Shown here in pieces: positions 33,668 to 44,308 of a DNA stretch of 64,000 bases. The translations under genes were made by a program, and so were the position numbers. This DNA is from Lichina pygmaea (lineage: Eukaryota; Ascomycota; Lichinomycetes; Lichinales; Lichinaceae): positions 4,360,202-4,424,201 of the forward strand of contig OY730171.1 in assembly GCA_963422465.1 (NCBI GenBank). The letters are read 5' to 3'. Every line of letters begins with the position of its first letter. The stretch's first letter is position 1. The notes below the pieces were generated by a model, which saw nothing but the letters and a program-made list of their open reading frames with translations, made no database searches and was not told where the DNA came from.

Positions 33668-33964
33668 ATCTTGCAAAAGTCTTGAATTGCGACGTCTTTC
33701 AAAGCGGTGGAAAACTGTCTCGAGTCTCGAAGCAGGACCTGATGGTCTTGAAAGCTAGAGGTGAGAGAAAATTACCGGGTGGCGGAAGAGCGAGGATGAT
33801 TCGTGGACGAGGAGGCTTTGTTCTTTTCTACTTTGGGGGGAGAGAGAGAGAGAGAGAGAGGTCTCTTCGCGTGTGAATGAGTCACCGGGCCCTCATCGGC
33901 TGAGAATTTTTACTTTTCTGACGGTAGGTGAACGTTGATATAGGATGTGTATAATTAGTTTCAG

Positions 33965-35533
33965 TCAATGACGACTCCTGCTCCGGCTCCTGCTCCGGCT
34001 CCTGCTCCGACGAGCCTGGTGATGATGTCTACTCTGATACTGCTGCTGACGGTCCTGACGATGATGATGATGATGATGATGATGATAGTCCTGATGATGG
34101 TCCTGACGATGGTCCTCATGGCGGTGGTGGTCCTGATGATAATGACGATGACGATGATGATGATCGGTGACGGCTAAGGAACGTCGTCGACGGGAATACT
34201 CTGCCTCGCGGTCGTCTGACGCGTGGTGCGGCCCCCCTCCTCTTCTCCCTCTTCTTCTTCGACGGTCGTTATCGCTGGGATGGTCGTCGGCGTATTCGTC
34301 ATCGTACCGTCGTCGGCCTCTATCGTCTTCGGGCCGCCCCTCGTTCACACGTCTTCTTCGCTCTCCGTCGCCCCAACGCTTCTGATCGTCGACATACCTC
34401 CGATCCTCATCATGTATGTCATCACGAAGAAGAGCCGTATCGGGCCGAGGAGCACTATCTCGGCGTTGTGTCGGTCGTCGATCTCGGCGGTGATCGTCAT
34501 CGGTCTTGCTGTCCTGAGAGAGCGAACTGGACAGGCTGCGCCCCTCTGTTCTTCTCGTCCTCGCACTTCTCCGCACCCGAGGCGAGTGGTCTCGCGGGCT
34601 TCTCGACCTGGATCGAGGTTTCGATCTTGTTCGATGGCTGTGCCGTCGTTGCTCAAAGTCGAATCCATTCTCTCGGTGACGGCGGCGCCCGTAGCGACGG
34701 CGTCGGTCGTCCTCCGCGCTCGGGCTCCTCGAGTGGTCATGCCTCTTGCGGCCTCTTCCTATTCTCTCTTCACTCCGTCCACGCTTGTATCGGGCGTCTC
34801 GCTCGAGGCTGCGGCCATCGCGGCGGGAGCGATATGACCGCTGTGTTCTTCTCCTGTCATCGTCGTCTGCGTCCCTGTGTCTTCGAGGCTTCTGGTCGTC
34901 GACTCCGTCACTCATGAGTCTCTTCTCGCCAGAGGTAAAGGGTTTCAACCCGGACGGCGCTCCGTTCGCGGAAACTGCCTCCGCATCTCTGGCACCGCGG
35001 TAGCCGCCGTAGCCCACGCCTCGACCGTCTCCAACGCCGTCTCCGTCGCCGTCGGCTCCTCCTGTAGTCTCATCGATGGCCTTTTGGACCTCCTTAGCAC
35101 TGACCCCTGGGGCTACGCGGTGCTCGACAGCAAAGCCCAAGGCGGCGCTAAGGGCATCCTGCTCGGCCTCTTTGATTCGTCGTATCTCTTCGGCCCGCAT
35201 CTTCTGCTCACTCTGGGCATCATCATCGTCCCCTTTGGCATACCAAGACAGATCCCGTCCCTTTTGCCAGCGGCCCACCGCTAACACGGGATATGGTCAG
35301 TCCGTCTGATCCTAGCACAAAGGGCACTTCAAGATTGATGGGAAAGCTCCAACATACGTGCCATGAGGCTGTGACCGAGGTAATTCTCGCGATGTTGATC
35401 ATCCTTGACATCGTCCCACTTGAAGTTGGCTCTACCGCCACTGATGGAAGAGTCAGACGTCGATCAAAACAGGAACATGCTCGTTCTGCACTCACCGACT
35501 GCCCTCCTTGCGGATCGTCGCGAGGAGATCCAT
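33965..35533 (-). CDS. MMtag-domain protein with RS/His-rich tail
   Basis: Three exons (35496-35533, 35358-35440, 33965-35280; introns 55 and 77 bp) encode 478 residues. The N-terminus is the MMtag domain (multiple myeloma tumor-associated protein 2 / kinase phosphorylation protein family): [53 protein letters not shown]. The junctions restore this block exactly. MMtag proteins are small nuclear proteins of unclear role. After about residue 90 the sequence is low-complexity: Gly/Asp, then Arg/Asp/Ser with RS and SRSRSR elements, a His run and a final RSRSRSRSRSRH. This composition suggests a link to RNA processing, which is inference. The tail's GAT/ATG-type trinucleotide repeats make long competing frames on the other strand. 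Confidence 0.85.
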
Positions 35534-36973
35534 TGTGCTATGTGCGAGATAGATGCTGAGGGACGTTCAAAGCGAAGCTAATGTTCCAGTGAAACCCAGT
35601 CTTGGAGGCTTGAACAGCCTAGGTCTGACCCAGAAAAAGAGAAGTACACTTCAGCTATCAGGACCAGCGCCGAGGATTCAAAGACCTTGCACAGTCCCTA
35701 TCAAACACCATCGCCATTCGCTGTGTACTTGGTCCTTACCGTAGTCGTCTAGCAGGCGAGCGAACTGGCTTTACGGCACTTTTTACTACGGCTGGTAGTC
35801 TATGTGTCATGTGATAAGATACGCCTATGAGCTGGCTCACTCTGGACTTCACGTGGTGCCAGCACTGGCGGGTGGGTTGCAAAAACCTTCATGCTAAAGT
35901 ACGTAACGTACATGAACATGTCTTGACAAAGACAAGTTCTTCGACTACATCTCAGTGGATCGGTACACTGAAGGTGTCCTTTGGGAATGGATCACGATAC
36001 CTCGACTCCTTTTCTGGCTGCTAAATTTCGAGCATTGTATCTTCACAGTCGTTGTTATTCTCCTTCAGCAACAGTCGAGACGACAGCCAGGTTGATTGCC
36101 TGACTGGCGCATGATGGCTCGCTCCCCAGCAATGGGAGGTCATTGAAGTCAAGTTGATCTTGCCTTGCTGCAAGATGCTCAGTTCCGGCACACTGTCGGA
36201 TCCTGACGTGCCTGTGGCGTAGGCCGCGCTGAGGATCTGAGAGCGGACCGACTCTCAAGCGGCTGATCTTGCGTACGCTCTCATGTTGTTTGCGCGTCTG
36301 CCCTCGGAAAGATGTGATAGATTGGGGGCATCAGGTATTCGCTGGGCTCTCCTTGACATACGAAAGCGATTGGACCCATGGCCTGCATGCTGGCCCGGTC
36401 ACACTCCGCCCTTGCGCCTGATTCATGTTCGATGGTCTCTTATGTGCGAAAGGTGGGATGTCGAGTTGATATTTCAGGTTGTCTGTCGGGATCACTACAG
36501 ATATCTGACGCTAGACGGCGACCGCGGCGGTAAGGTCCGTTAGAAGGGTATCCCTCAGATGAGCCACGTACCTCCACGGCTTCTCTTGGAAGCGCTTTCT
36601 CTCTCAGGATCTTTATTCACTCAGGTCTGTTGTGGTTTATTGTTGGCTACGCCTTCTATCCGGGTCAACCTCCCGTCATAGTTCTGACCGGGCTCGCTAT
36701 TCTCTTGATAGGGCCTTGGATGCTTCAACACGTTTCACGGCGGTGGATGGTGGGGTCAGACAACGTAATCCATGGGTCTCGAAGGCACGTTGCCGGTGGA
36801 GCGGGTTGGAGAGTTGATATTCGACAGCTGTGCCGGATGCCTGCGAGCTGACCCCTGCAGCTCCATCTACCCTGCTCCTGCGGAGTAGTCGGAGGCACCT
36901 ATCCACAGTGTACGGTTATATTCTGCCTTCGGCTGGTTGAAGGTGGTCTGAGGCAGAGGTTGTGGATCGTATG
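35534..36973. other. Intergenic, 1.4 kb, left flank of the retroelement
   Basis: No gene or known repeat is supported here. Open frames are short and featureless. Confidence 0.5.
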
Positions 36974-37413
36974 GTGTTACGACCCAGGAGGGACACGGTC
37001 TTTATACTTACAAAAGCAGCAGACAGAGCACTGGAGGAAGTACCAAGCAGCAAGACACGGGAGACAATCACGTGACTGTCGAGACTGACCAGGGGTTGCT
37101 CGACACAGTGTGCATATGCATTGAGCATGGCGAGCCCAACTCGACCAGCTCGACGCAGCGTGCATATGCAGTGAGCCTGGCGAGCACAGCTCGACCAGCT
37201 CGACGCCGCATGCATATGCATCGAGCCCTGCGAGCTCAGCTCGACAGGCTCGACAGTGAGCAGAGTGAGCACAGCTCGCCCAGCTCGAAAACTGAGCACT
37301 ATATAGTCAGGCGATAGTTCCCTTATGGAACGATCGTCTTCAACTCATGTTGTGATCCAGACAACTAGATCTACTTCAATACAAACCTCAGTCTTGTACG
37401 AAGCCACTGATCA
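36974..37413. repeat. Probable LTR of the gypsy element with internal 50-bp tandem repeats
   Basis: The left end reads TGTTACGACCC, a typical fungal gypsy LTR start, and the right end is near CTGATCA at 37413, giving about 440 bp. Inside are three 50-bp units starting at 37098, 37148 and 37198, each with GTGCATATGCA or a variant and GAGC...CTCGAC blocks, plus a partial fourth. An ACTATATAGTC TATA-like palindrome lies at about 37298. Which strand is the LTR's sense strand could not be settled. Confidence 0.5.
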
Positions 37414-37587
37414 GGTGTCATCACCACCACGTTCCACCAAACCCCTTCGCGCTCCTTGACACTCCTCTCCTGCGAGAACCAACCCGCCTTCCGTATCTCG
37501 CCCTAATCCTACACTCGGGTAGGACGGTACGGTACGGACCGCATTCCTTGCGACTCCTGTGTTCTTCGTGGCCAATCGTGTTTCCAA

Positions 37588-37965
37588 ATGCCGGAAGAAA
37601 ACAGCAAGTTGAAGTGTGCTGAATGCACTCGTCGTGGGAAGCCTTGTGTCTCCCTCTCCTGGGGTTCCCTGAATGTGGCCCGGGATAACCTTCGTGAAGG
37701 CCTGGCTGCTGATGAGGCAGAGCGGGATGCACTCTTCGAGCAGCTTGTGAAGTTGCAGGCCTGTGTTTCTCAAAAGCGGAAGGTGTTGGAAGAGACTGAG
37801 GGTCGTGCGAAGCAGAAGCTTCAGTGTCTGGTGAAAGAGATGGAGTCGGATGGTGAGGATTTGACTGCAACAGTCATTGACACATCCCTCCTGCAGGCCG
37901 AGCTTTTCAGTCCTGCCCCTACTGGTACTACCTCAGAAGAAGCTGGCAGTTCCCGAGGTTCTTGA
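37588..37965 (+). CDS. Small Cys-knuckle/coiled-coil ORF on the opposite strand of the gypsy element
   Basis: This open frame of 125 codons runs opposite to the chromodomain and starts about 175 bp from the LTR. It reads [20 protein letters not shown], then [20 protein letters not shown], a helical segment with two or three short heptad-like stretches, [20 protein letters not shown] and an acidic end. I recall many near-identical short predicted proteins in Pezizomycotina genomes (KCA.C.RRG.PCV..SW..L..AR), often next to gypsy LTRs. The C-x2-C-x6-C start resembles a zinc knuckle or the beginning of a Zn2Cys6 finger. It looks open and may be an accessory gene of the element. Function is unknown. 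Confidence 0.55.
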   Translation: MPEENSKLKCAECTRRGKPCVSLSWGSLNVARDNLREGLAADEAERDALFEQLVKLQACVSQKRKVLEETEGRAKQKLQCLVKEMESDGEDLTATVIDTSLLQAELFSPAPTGTTSEEAGSSRGS

Positions 37966-38739
37966 GTGGTTCCCAGGTATTTTCCAAGTCTGGGTATCCT
38001 TTCCACTTGATGAGGTATTGCTGACCTTTTTTAGCCAGAATTTGTTTGACTTTGAATTCTTGTTCCTCTTCAGGTTGGGAATGAAATGTCTCCCGCAAGG
38101 GTGTGCTCTGGTCAGCAGGTTTGATCATTAAGATATGAAAGCTTGGATAGACTCTGGCATCCCTTGGTAGTCATATCTTGACATTGACTGGTCCTGTTCT
38201 CTCCTCAACCAAAAATAATCCAACTTTGATGTTGTCAAGTTTCTTTGTCTTTAGCTTTCTTGTTTTCCAATTTTTTGTGAGGAGGTACACTTTATCCCTC
38301 TTCTTCAGCTGAGGTGCCATTTTTGATTTTTTGTCTATTTGGCACTGTATCATGTTCAAGGTCTGTTGAAGGTAGTGCTTCATCATTGTGTGTGTTCACC
38401 ACAATAGCTTGTCATGTTGGAGTGCCCTTTCCACACTTGGTGAAGCTCTGCTTGGCATTCTGATGTTTGTGTGTTGTCCAAAGTTGGCAAAGAATAGTGA
38501 TTTCTTTGTTGAATCTGATCTGTGCTGGTTGATTGCCAGCTGTGCCACAGGTAGTAGTTGTATCCAATTGCTGTGGGTCTGATTGATGTAGTACCACAAG
38601 TAAGTCTCCAGGACTTGATTAGCTTACTCTGTCTGGCTGTCTGTTTGTGGGTGGTAGGCTGTAGACATCTTGGGTTTTGTCCCCATGGCTGCACTGATTG
38701 TTTTCCAGTAGTTAGGTGTGAAGAGCTTGTCTCTGTCAG

Positions 38740-38753
38740 TAATGATCATGATT
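38740..38753. repeat. Target-site duplication, left copy (14 bp)
   Basis: TAATGATCATGATT at 38740-38753 is repeated exactly at 39790-39803; the bases on either side differ. The two copies bound LINE copy 1 and each continues into gypsy integrase sequence on its outer side. Confidence 0.85.
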
Positions 38754-39789
38754 GGTAATTGGTAATTGGTATTCCTACTCCATTCTAGTGCTAGTTATCT
38801 AGACTATGCTGGGTCAGCTATGAAAAATTAAGCAAGGAAAACCCTAGGCCTGCTAGGGTGAAAACCCTCCTTCTGCAGTGCCTGGCCAGCACTATCCTGT
38901 CGAGATGCTGTAGAACATGGGGGGTTGGCTGGCTAGCAGCCAGCTTCCAGCTGCTCCTGAGCCCAGGAGAACTGGGGGAGAATGCCTTGTCGGAGGATCC
39001 ACGCTGTGAGGGCGGCGGCGGGCCGTGGTCGGGATGTCAAAGCCTGGTAGTCAGTGGTAGCAGCTGCTAGATACAGGCTTCACCGCGCTCGGAGAAGGCG
39101 TGGACAGTCTAGAACCACGTGTTTGGCTGTCTCCCACGGCGCTCCACAGCTGCACGCCGGTGTGGGGAAGCCAGGCACCCGTCACTTGCAGAGGAATGCC
39201 GCCAGTCCAATCTTGCCTGTGCGGACCTGCGTCAGAATACTGCTCTGCGCCTTCGACAGGCCGGCGTGTAGCCGGAGGGCCGACCGGTACGGCATCTTGC
39301 TGGGCTTCCAGTTGTCTCCGCCTCCGGGGTCCGGGTCCAGTGTCTGTGTTGTTGGCGGGGGGCCTCCGTGCAGTTGGTGCCAGCGCTCCCAGCACCATTG
39401 CTCTGCCAGCTGGTATGCCTGCCAAACTGACCGCGGAAGGGGGGTGTTCGGCGTGGTGACAGCGGGGGGCGGGGGTGGTCCATCAGACCACGGGGGGATG
39501 CCGAGCCTCGCCGTCGAGTCCTCCATGGTTCTTCGTGGCCACAGGATTGTTTTGGCCCACTGTTGGCGGTGCTGGCCTGGAGTGATGCCAGGGCGGCGCC
39601 GGCGGCCTCGCCTCGGGGCAAGCTGACGCTGGATTCTGGCACAGGCCTGCTGGATCTCGGCTTGTACCCCGGAGGCCTCCATCCGGGCGCACGCCTGTAG
39701 CTGTAAACGTGCGATGTGTGCGCGGAGAGGTGGGACTGCCGCTTCGGCTTCCAGCTGTTGCCGGCTGGTCGCCTTGTAGCCGCCGGTGA
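38754..39789 (-). mobile_element. 5'-truncated Tad-like LINE, copy 1, inserted in the gypsy fossil
   Basis: The element is 1036 bp and lies on minus. Its 3' end is a short AATTACC repeat tail at 38754-38770. The coding part (39182-39789) is the far C-terminus of a Tad1-type ORF2 downstream of RNase H: basic IQQACARIQRQLAPRRGRRR, then WCWERWHQLHGGPP and VRTGKIGLAAFLCK, a region that in this family leads to a terminal Cys/His knuckle. It is GC-rich, unlike the surrounding gypsy DNA. Only the 3' kilobase is present, as expected of incomplete reverse transcription. Confidence 0.75.
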
Positions 39790-39803
39790 TAATGATCATG
39801 ATT
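39790..39803. repeat. Target-site duplication, right copy (14 bp)
   Basis: This is the second copy of TAATGATCATGATT. See the left copy. Confidence 0.85.
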
Positions 39804-39892
39804 AGAACTCTGTGGTCTCTGACTAATCTGTCCAGTAGGAGGTGTCCCAATTGTTCTGCTGTGTGGGTCTTCTTGAATAGTACCACTATTAG

Positions 39893-40744
39893 GTTGATTG
39901 ATTGATTGATTGAATTCCTACACTATTCTAGCACTAGTGTGTCTAGGCTACACTGGGTCAACTATAGAATTAGGCTAGGAAAACTCAACCAAGTAAAAAA
40001 CCTCTCCCTGCAGCATCTCAGGCAGTGCTATCCTCTCAAGTAATCTACAGAACATGGGGGGTGACTGGTTAGTAACCAGTATCCAGCTGCTCCTGAGCCC
40101 AGGAGAACTGGGGGAGAACTCTATGGTGTAGGATCCACAAGGTGAGGGTGGTGGCAGGCTGTGGGCACAAGATCATCACCTGGTAGTCAGTAGTAGCAGT
40201 CACAGTGTAAACTGTGGTGTACTCACTGCAGGTGTGGGCACTCTAGAACAACATGCTTGGCAGTCTCCCACTGCACTCCACAGCAACAAGCCAGTGTCAG
40301 GAAGCTGGGGACTTGTCGCCTGCGGAGGAAGGCTGCCAGCCCAATCTTACCTGTGCGCATCTGCGAAGCCGGAGAGACGCCCGGTACGGCATCTTGTCCG
40401 GCTTCCAGTTGTCTCCCCTTCCAGGATCTGGGTCCAGCAGCCGGGCTTGAGGTGGGGGCCCGCCGTGGAGCTCGTGCCATCGCTCCCAGCACCATTGCTC
40501 CGATAGCAAGCGGGCCTGCCAGACTGTTCGTGGGGGAGTGCCTAGGGGTGGAGTGACTGCGGGGTGGCTGTCGGCCCACTGGGGCAGGCCCGGAGACCCC
40601 TTGGTGGATTCCAGTGGCCGCTGAGGCGAGAGGATTGACTCTGCCCAGCGGTGTCGCGCCTGGCCTGGTGAGATGTAGGTGCCGCGACGTCGGCCCGGTC
40701 GTCGGGCCAGCTGACGCTTGAGTCGTTCGCAGGCCTCTTGAATC
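39893..40744 (-). mobile_element. 5'-truncated Tad-like LINE, copy 2
   Basis: This minus-strand element is closely related to copy 1: the 3' UTR blocks match (TCTAGCACTAGTG, CTGGGTCA, ACATGGGGGGTGACTGG, CTCCTGAGCCCAGGAGAACT), as does the coding end (WCWERWHELHGGPP, MRTGKIGLAAFLRR and CGVQWETAKHVVLECPHLQ, the terminal Cys/His knuckle). Its 3' tail is a TTGA repeat at 39893-39915, different from copy 1. The 5' limit is near 40744, where similarity to copy 1 stops. I found no convincing target-site duplication. The copy 1 sequence is slightly better preserved. Confidence 0.7.
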
Positions 40745-41666
40745 TACACTCGTGTCTTAGCACACCATAACTGCTCCTGAAAACAGCACCTTGACTCTCA
40801 AAGCCATGATGGTATAGTCAGCAGTTGAGCCTTGTTTAGATCTCACGTGATACCGCATTTACCTACCGCGGTAGATACCGCGCCGACCTGCCGAACGTAG
40901 GAAGGTTTGAATAGGTTGTCAGCAAGCGAAATCTGTTTGACCGAATATTTTAATGTCAATGGCATTTCCTATTTGGGACAGGTCTCTCTTTGAGTTGATG
41001 CCTGGTGGTCGCCACTCAAGGAAAGCCCCCGAATCCCCCTCTCCTGACTCCCTCAAATCTCTCCACTACAATAGTCTCGACTCTCGATTCTAAGTACGAG
41101 CGAGCGATTGAGTATTGACTACTGGACGCTCCTGGTAAGTGGAAACTGGCAAATGATAAGTGCCTGACTGCTGAGTGCTGACCTGCTCTGATGCTCTCTG
41201 CGAGCTCCAAGAAATGCAGACTACCGGGATCTTTCAAGTTTCAATGCCTCTGCTTCAATTGTTCAGTCATGCTGGTATCTCTCTCGACGCTAACATTTGA
41301 GCCGTATCCGATGCCCGTTGAAGCGGTGCGATGCTCAGTACCTGCTCCAGACTCCAGTCGATACTCGATAATAGAACCGTAGGTACGTATACAAGGTATT
41401 TGATATAGACAAATGAGAGTCCGCTCTTCTCGTCAAGCGAGCGCCACCAGGGCTCGTGGGATCTCATCATCTTCATTGGCATCGTCATCGTATTTCAGTC
41501 GCTCTTCATAATCTGGGTCGCTCGTCATCGGAAGGGAGATGAAAGGCGGCATGGGCTAAAGCGTGTAGGTTCACCGTCAATGTGTCATATCTTCATGCCC
41601 GGCATCACCCCTGGCCACGATCGAAAAGGACTGGATAAAGGCCGAGTTGCGACGAGGTTCGTACGA
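40745..41666. other. Intergenic, right flank of the transposon cluster
   Basis: This holds a palindromic TACCGCGGTA at about 40866-40875 and no recognisable gene. The right part lies 3' of MSO1. Confidence 0.5.
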
Positions 41667-42776
41667 TCACGGAAATCCCAGACCAGGTCTCTTGGCCGGA
41701 CCGCCGTACCGGTTTCCGGCGCCACCGCTGCTGCCACTTCCACCTCCGTCATCGCCCGAGCTTCCCCAGCGATGTCTGGCGTAGCCGTCCGGGGCTTTCG
41801 GCTCTTCTTGACGCGGGGTCCGACCGTCGGCGGGCATGCCGTAGCCTGCTGCTGGATAGCCACCAGCTGGGTAACCCGCCGCTCGAGCTTGGGACGAGGG
41901 GTACTGACGCGCGTTGTAGCTTCCCTGGCCGGCCGCCGCGTAGCCAGTGTTACCTCCACCGTTACTCTGACCGCTGCTCTGTGTGCTCTGCGAGCCCGAG
42001 GTCCCGTAGCGATTGTGACTCCTCCCGTCGTAGTAGTCCGCTTGCTGTTGGCCCAGTGTTGGAGTCGCCTGCGGTGGCGGTGGTGATGATATCGACGACG
42101 TCTGTGTCGGACTCGGCGACCTCGCCGAGCCGCCGAGAAGCCGCGCCTTCAGTCTCTGCTGCGCACTGATACCCGAGGCCGACGACGCGGCCGAAGGAGG
42201 AAGCGGTGGCCGGGGTGGGGAAGCACTGGAGCCGCCGCTGGGTTGTCTCGTACCCGTGAGGCTGCTCTGATAGCTATCGGCCCTCTGCGTCGGGTAGGGT
42301 TGCCGAGCAGCGCCGCGGACACCGCGAGCAGCGTAGACATCCAAGAGCGCTCCATCGGACCCTTGCCGCTCCGCAAAGGGCCCGCCGGCCATGGCCAGAC
42401 TCGGTCTTGCATGGCCCACGCCCGGCCCGGCTCGCCTCAGCGACAAGGGCTCCTGTTGCGCGGCGGATTGGCCCGGTGCATCCCACAGGTCGCTGAGACC
42501 ACCGCCGCGGCCGGCGGCAAGTGATGATTGGCCTTGACCGGGTCGACCGGCCGTCGACGTGAAGTGCGTCAACGGAGGCCTCTGAGGTGCCCTGGGATCC
42601 GGCGGTAGCCAAGGCGGAAACGGTCGGCCTTTCTCGACGTAGTAGGCGCGTAGCACCCGTGAGATGTGCGTGTCGTCTTCCGTATCGCCGTCCGTCTCAT
42701 CCGACAGTATCGTTCGACGGATGGAGTTGTACCGCGACGTCGTCGTCGTCAGGATTGACGACAGATAGGACGACAT
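41667..42776 (-). CDS. MSO1: Mso1-like Sec1-binding protein
   Basis: A single exon of 369 residues. The N-terminal 60 residues match the Sec1-binding region of Mso1: MSSYLSSILTTTTSRYNSIR, then TDGDTEDDTHISRVLRAYYV and EKGRPFPPWLPPDP. Mso1 binds the SM protein Sec1 at sites of exocytosis and helps SNARE assembly. The other 300 residues are low-complexity, Gly/Ser/Pro/Gln-rich with several Tyr-Gly repeats and an end (KRPGLGFP) common among fungal Mso1 proteins. No intron is needed. It lies 393 bp from the MAK16 stop on the same strand. Confidence 0.88.
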   Translation of the reverse strand: MSSYLSSILTTTTSRYNSIRRTILSDETDGDTEDDTHISRVLRAYYVEKGRPFPPWLPPDPRAPQRPPLTHFTSTAGRPGQGQSSLAAGRGGGLSDLWDAPGQSAAQQEPLSLRRAGPGVGHARPSLAMAGGPFAERQGSDGALLDVYAARGVRGAARQPYPTQRADSYQSSLTGTRQPSGGSSASPPRPPLPPSAASSASGISAQQRLKARLLGGSARSPSPTQTSSISSPPPPQATPTLGQQQADYYDGRSHNRYGTSGSQSTQSSGQSNGGGNTGYAAAGQGSYNARQYPSSQARAAGYPAGGYPAAGYGMPADGRTPRQEEPKAPDGYARHRWGSSGDDGGGSGSSGGAGNRYGGPAKRPGLGFP

Positions 42777-43169
42777 CCTTTGCGTGTGTAGCCGTTAACT
42801 TGGGCGGCAGCGTTCGTATTAGTCGCTCGTGATGGGGCTATCTGGAGGGAGTAGAGCCTACGCAGAACTTACTCAGCTCCTCCAAGATGTTCGTTCTTAC
42901 CGGGTGTCCTTTGTTCGCCAGGACGACGCGAGGCTTCTACCCGTAGAACGGTAGAGAAGACGAGGCCCAAGGCTCCTGCCGTCTGAACAAGACTTGCTTC
43001 ACGTGTTCTCATATCATGCACGACGGAACAGGACCATGAGAAATCTACCACACCATCCCTGCTGTTTTCTAGACCAACATCGGCCGCAACGGCGTGACAT
43101 CTACTGGTAAAGACTGGCTGCTCGGTAGCCAGAGCCGCATCATCGTCCATCCGTCCATGCAAGTCACCG
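42777..43169. other. Short intergenic spacer
   Basis: This is the upstream region of MSO1 and downstream region of MAK16. No gene is supported. Confidence 0.5.
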
Positions 43170-44308
43170 TCACCGAGCCGCAACACCCTGCCGTTGCGGC
43201 TGCTCAACTTCATACTCGTACTCGATCTCGATCTTTTTGGCACCTGTGAAATGAAGGTCAGTACAGTGCCATCTGAGACTGTCCGACAAGATCATCTGGA
43301 ATGCCCTACCTTTCCGTCTCACCGGCGGGGGAGAGCGCGTTGCCCGCTTCCTCTTCAGATCGGGTCCTGCCCTCCTCGGTGGTGTTGGGTCCTGGCCATC
43401 CTCACCGCTACCCGAGCTGTGACCGTCGTCTTCTTCTTCGCCACTCGCGACGTCGTCGGCGGACTCGCCACCGCTTTCACCCTCGAGCAAGGACTGGAAG
43501 TCCTCCATGTCACTCTCCTCTTCCTCGAGGTCGCTGACATATTCCACTTGACCAGGACCCTCGTCTTCGACTTCCCGCTCCAACTCTTCTTCGATGCCTT
43601 CGTCCAGATCCTCGTCTCTCATACCCTCACCATCCCGTTCAAGGCCCCGTAAGACCTTCTTCCAGATGGCCTCCTCAACGTTCAGGGGCCTATCCCCATA
43701 CGCTCCGCTCCGCAATCGGTCGACGAGCTCCCTCTCAATCTCCCTCTCGACCTTCGCGGCAGCCTCAGCTCTCCTTTCTCGCGTCTCCTCCCTCCGCCGA
43801 ACCTTCGAAGCCAACTTCGGAACGAGCTTCTCGCCTAGCCGCTCGTCTTCCTTGGCTATCCGCCTGGCCCTGATGGCGACCTGGGTCAGCCGAGTGAGAC
43901 GCTGCTTGCATTTGTGGATGAGAAACTTCGGCCAATAGATCAGCCGCTCGTCGATCTGCGCAAGCGCCTTGGAGTAGTCCCGGGATAGCCTGATTCGCTC
44001 CCATAGCTTAGAGGGCATGTGCGAGCGTTCGATCGTCTTGACGTAGAGATAGAGGGTAGAGGAGCCGGGTGGAGCTCGTATGGTGGCGTATCGGGAATTG
44101 GCCAGCGGGCATGATTGACGGTTGCACAAGCCGGTGACGTTGTGTTCATTCCGGCAGAAATTCTGTCCCTTTGGCGTCCTGAGGAGATACGGTGAAACTA
44201 ATCAGCGTCTGTCCCCGGCAGCTTCCCAACTTCGTGGCGGACGTACTTGAGCTTGTAGGAGCAGAACTGTTGATTGATTATCTGCCACACTATCTCGTCC
44301 GAGGACAT
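43170..44308 (-). CDS. MAK16: Ribosome biogenesis protein Mak16
   Basis: Three exons (44247-44308, 43310-44178, 43170-43243; introns 68 and 66 bp) give 334 residues. Mak16 is a nucleolar factor in 60S subunit assembly, interacting with Rpf1. The first junction restores the near-invariant start [37 protein letters not shown] and [16 protein letters not shown] with four cysteines. Then [40 protein letters not shown] and a basic/acidic C-terminal half with Glu/Asp-rich runs. The last exon encodes [15 protein letters not shown]. Intron 2 has a length divisible by three and contains no stop, so retention would give an in-frame longer protein. Confidence 0.93.

Larger units (their letters stand above)
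36974..39889 (-). mobile_element. Ty3/gypsy chromovirus fossil, broken
   Basis: Parts that can be recognised: an LTR-like end (36974-37413), a chromodomain on minus at about 37928-38128 ([18 protein letters not shown]), and integrase stretches on minus at about 38383-38739 and 39804-39889. Gag, protease, reverse transcriptase and RNase H are not seen in the window, and no second LTR was found. The reading frames are degraded in several places. A LINE copy splits the integrase region, so the gypsy insertion is the older of the two; a second LINE copy borders it on the right. The chromodomain and integrase place it among fungal chromoviruses. It is moderately old, not recent. Confidence 0.75.

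Noticed and set aside
34167-34837. Plus frames opposite the MMtag protein tail
   Set aside because: They are produced by the RS/His codon repeats of the minus gene; the MMtag domain is on the minus strand and splices in phase.
37098-37250. Possible CRISPR-like direct repeats
   Set aside because: The units are contiguous 50-bp tandem repeats without spacers and lie in a eukaryotic LTR.
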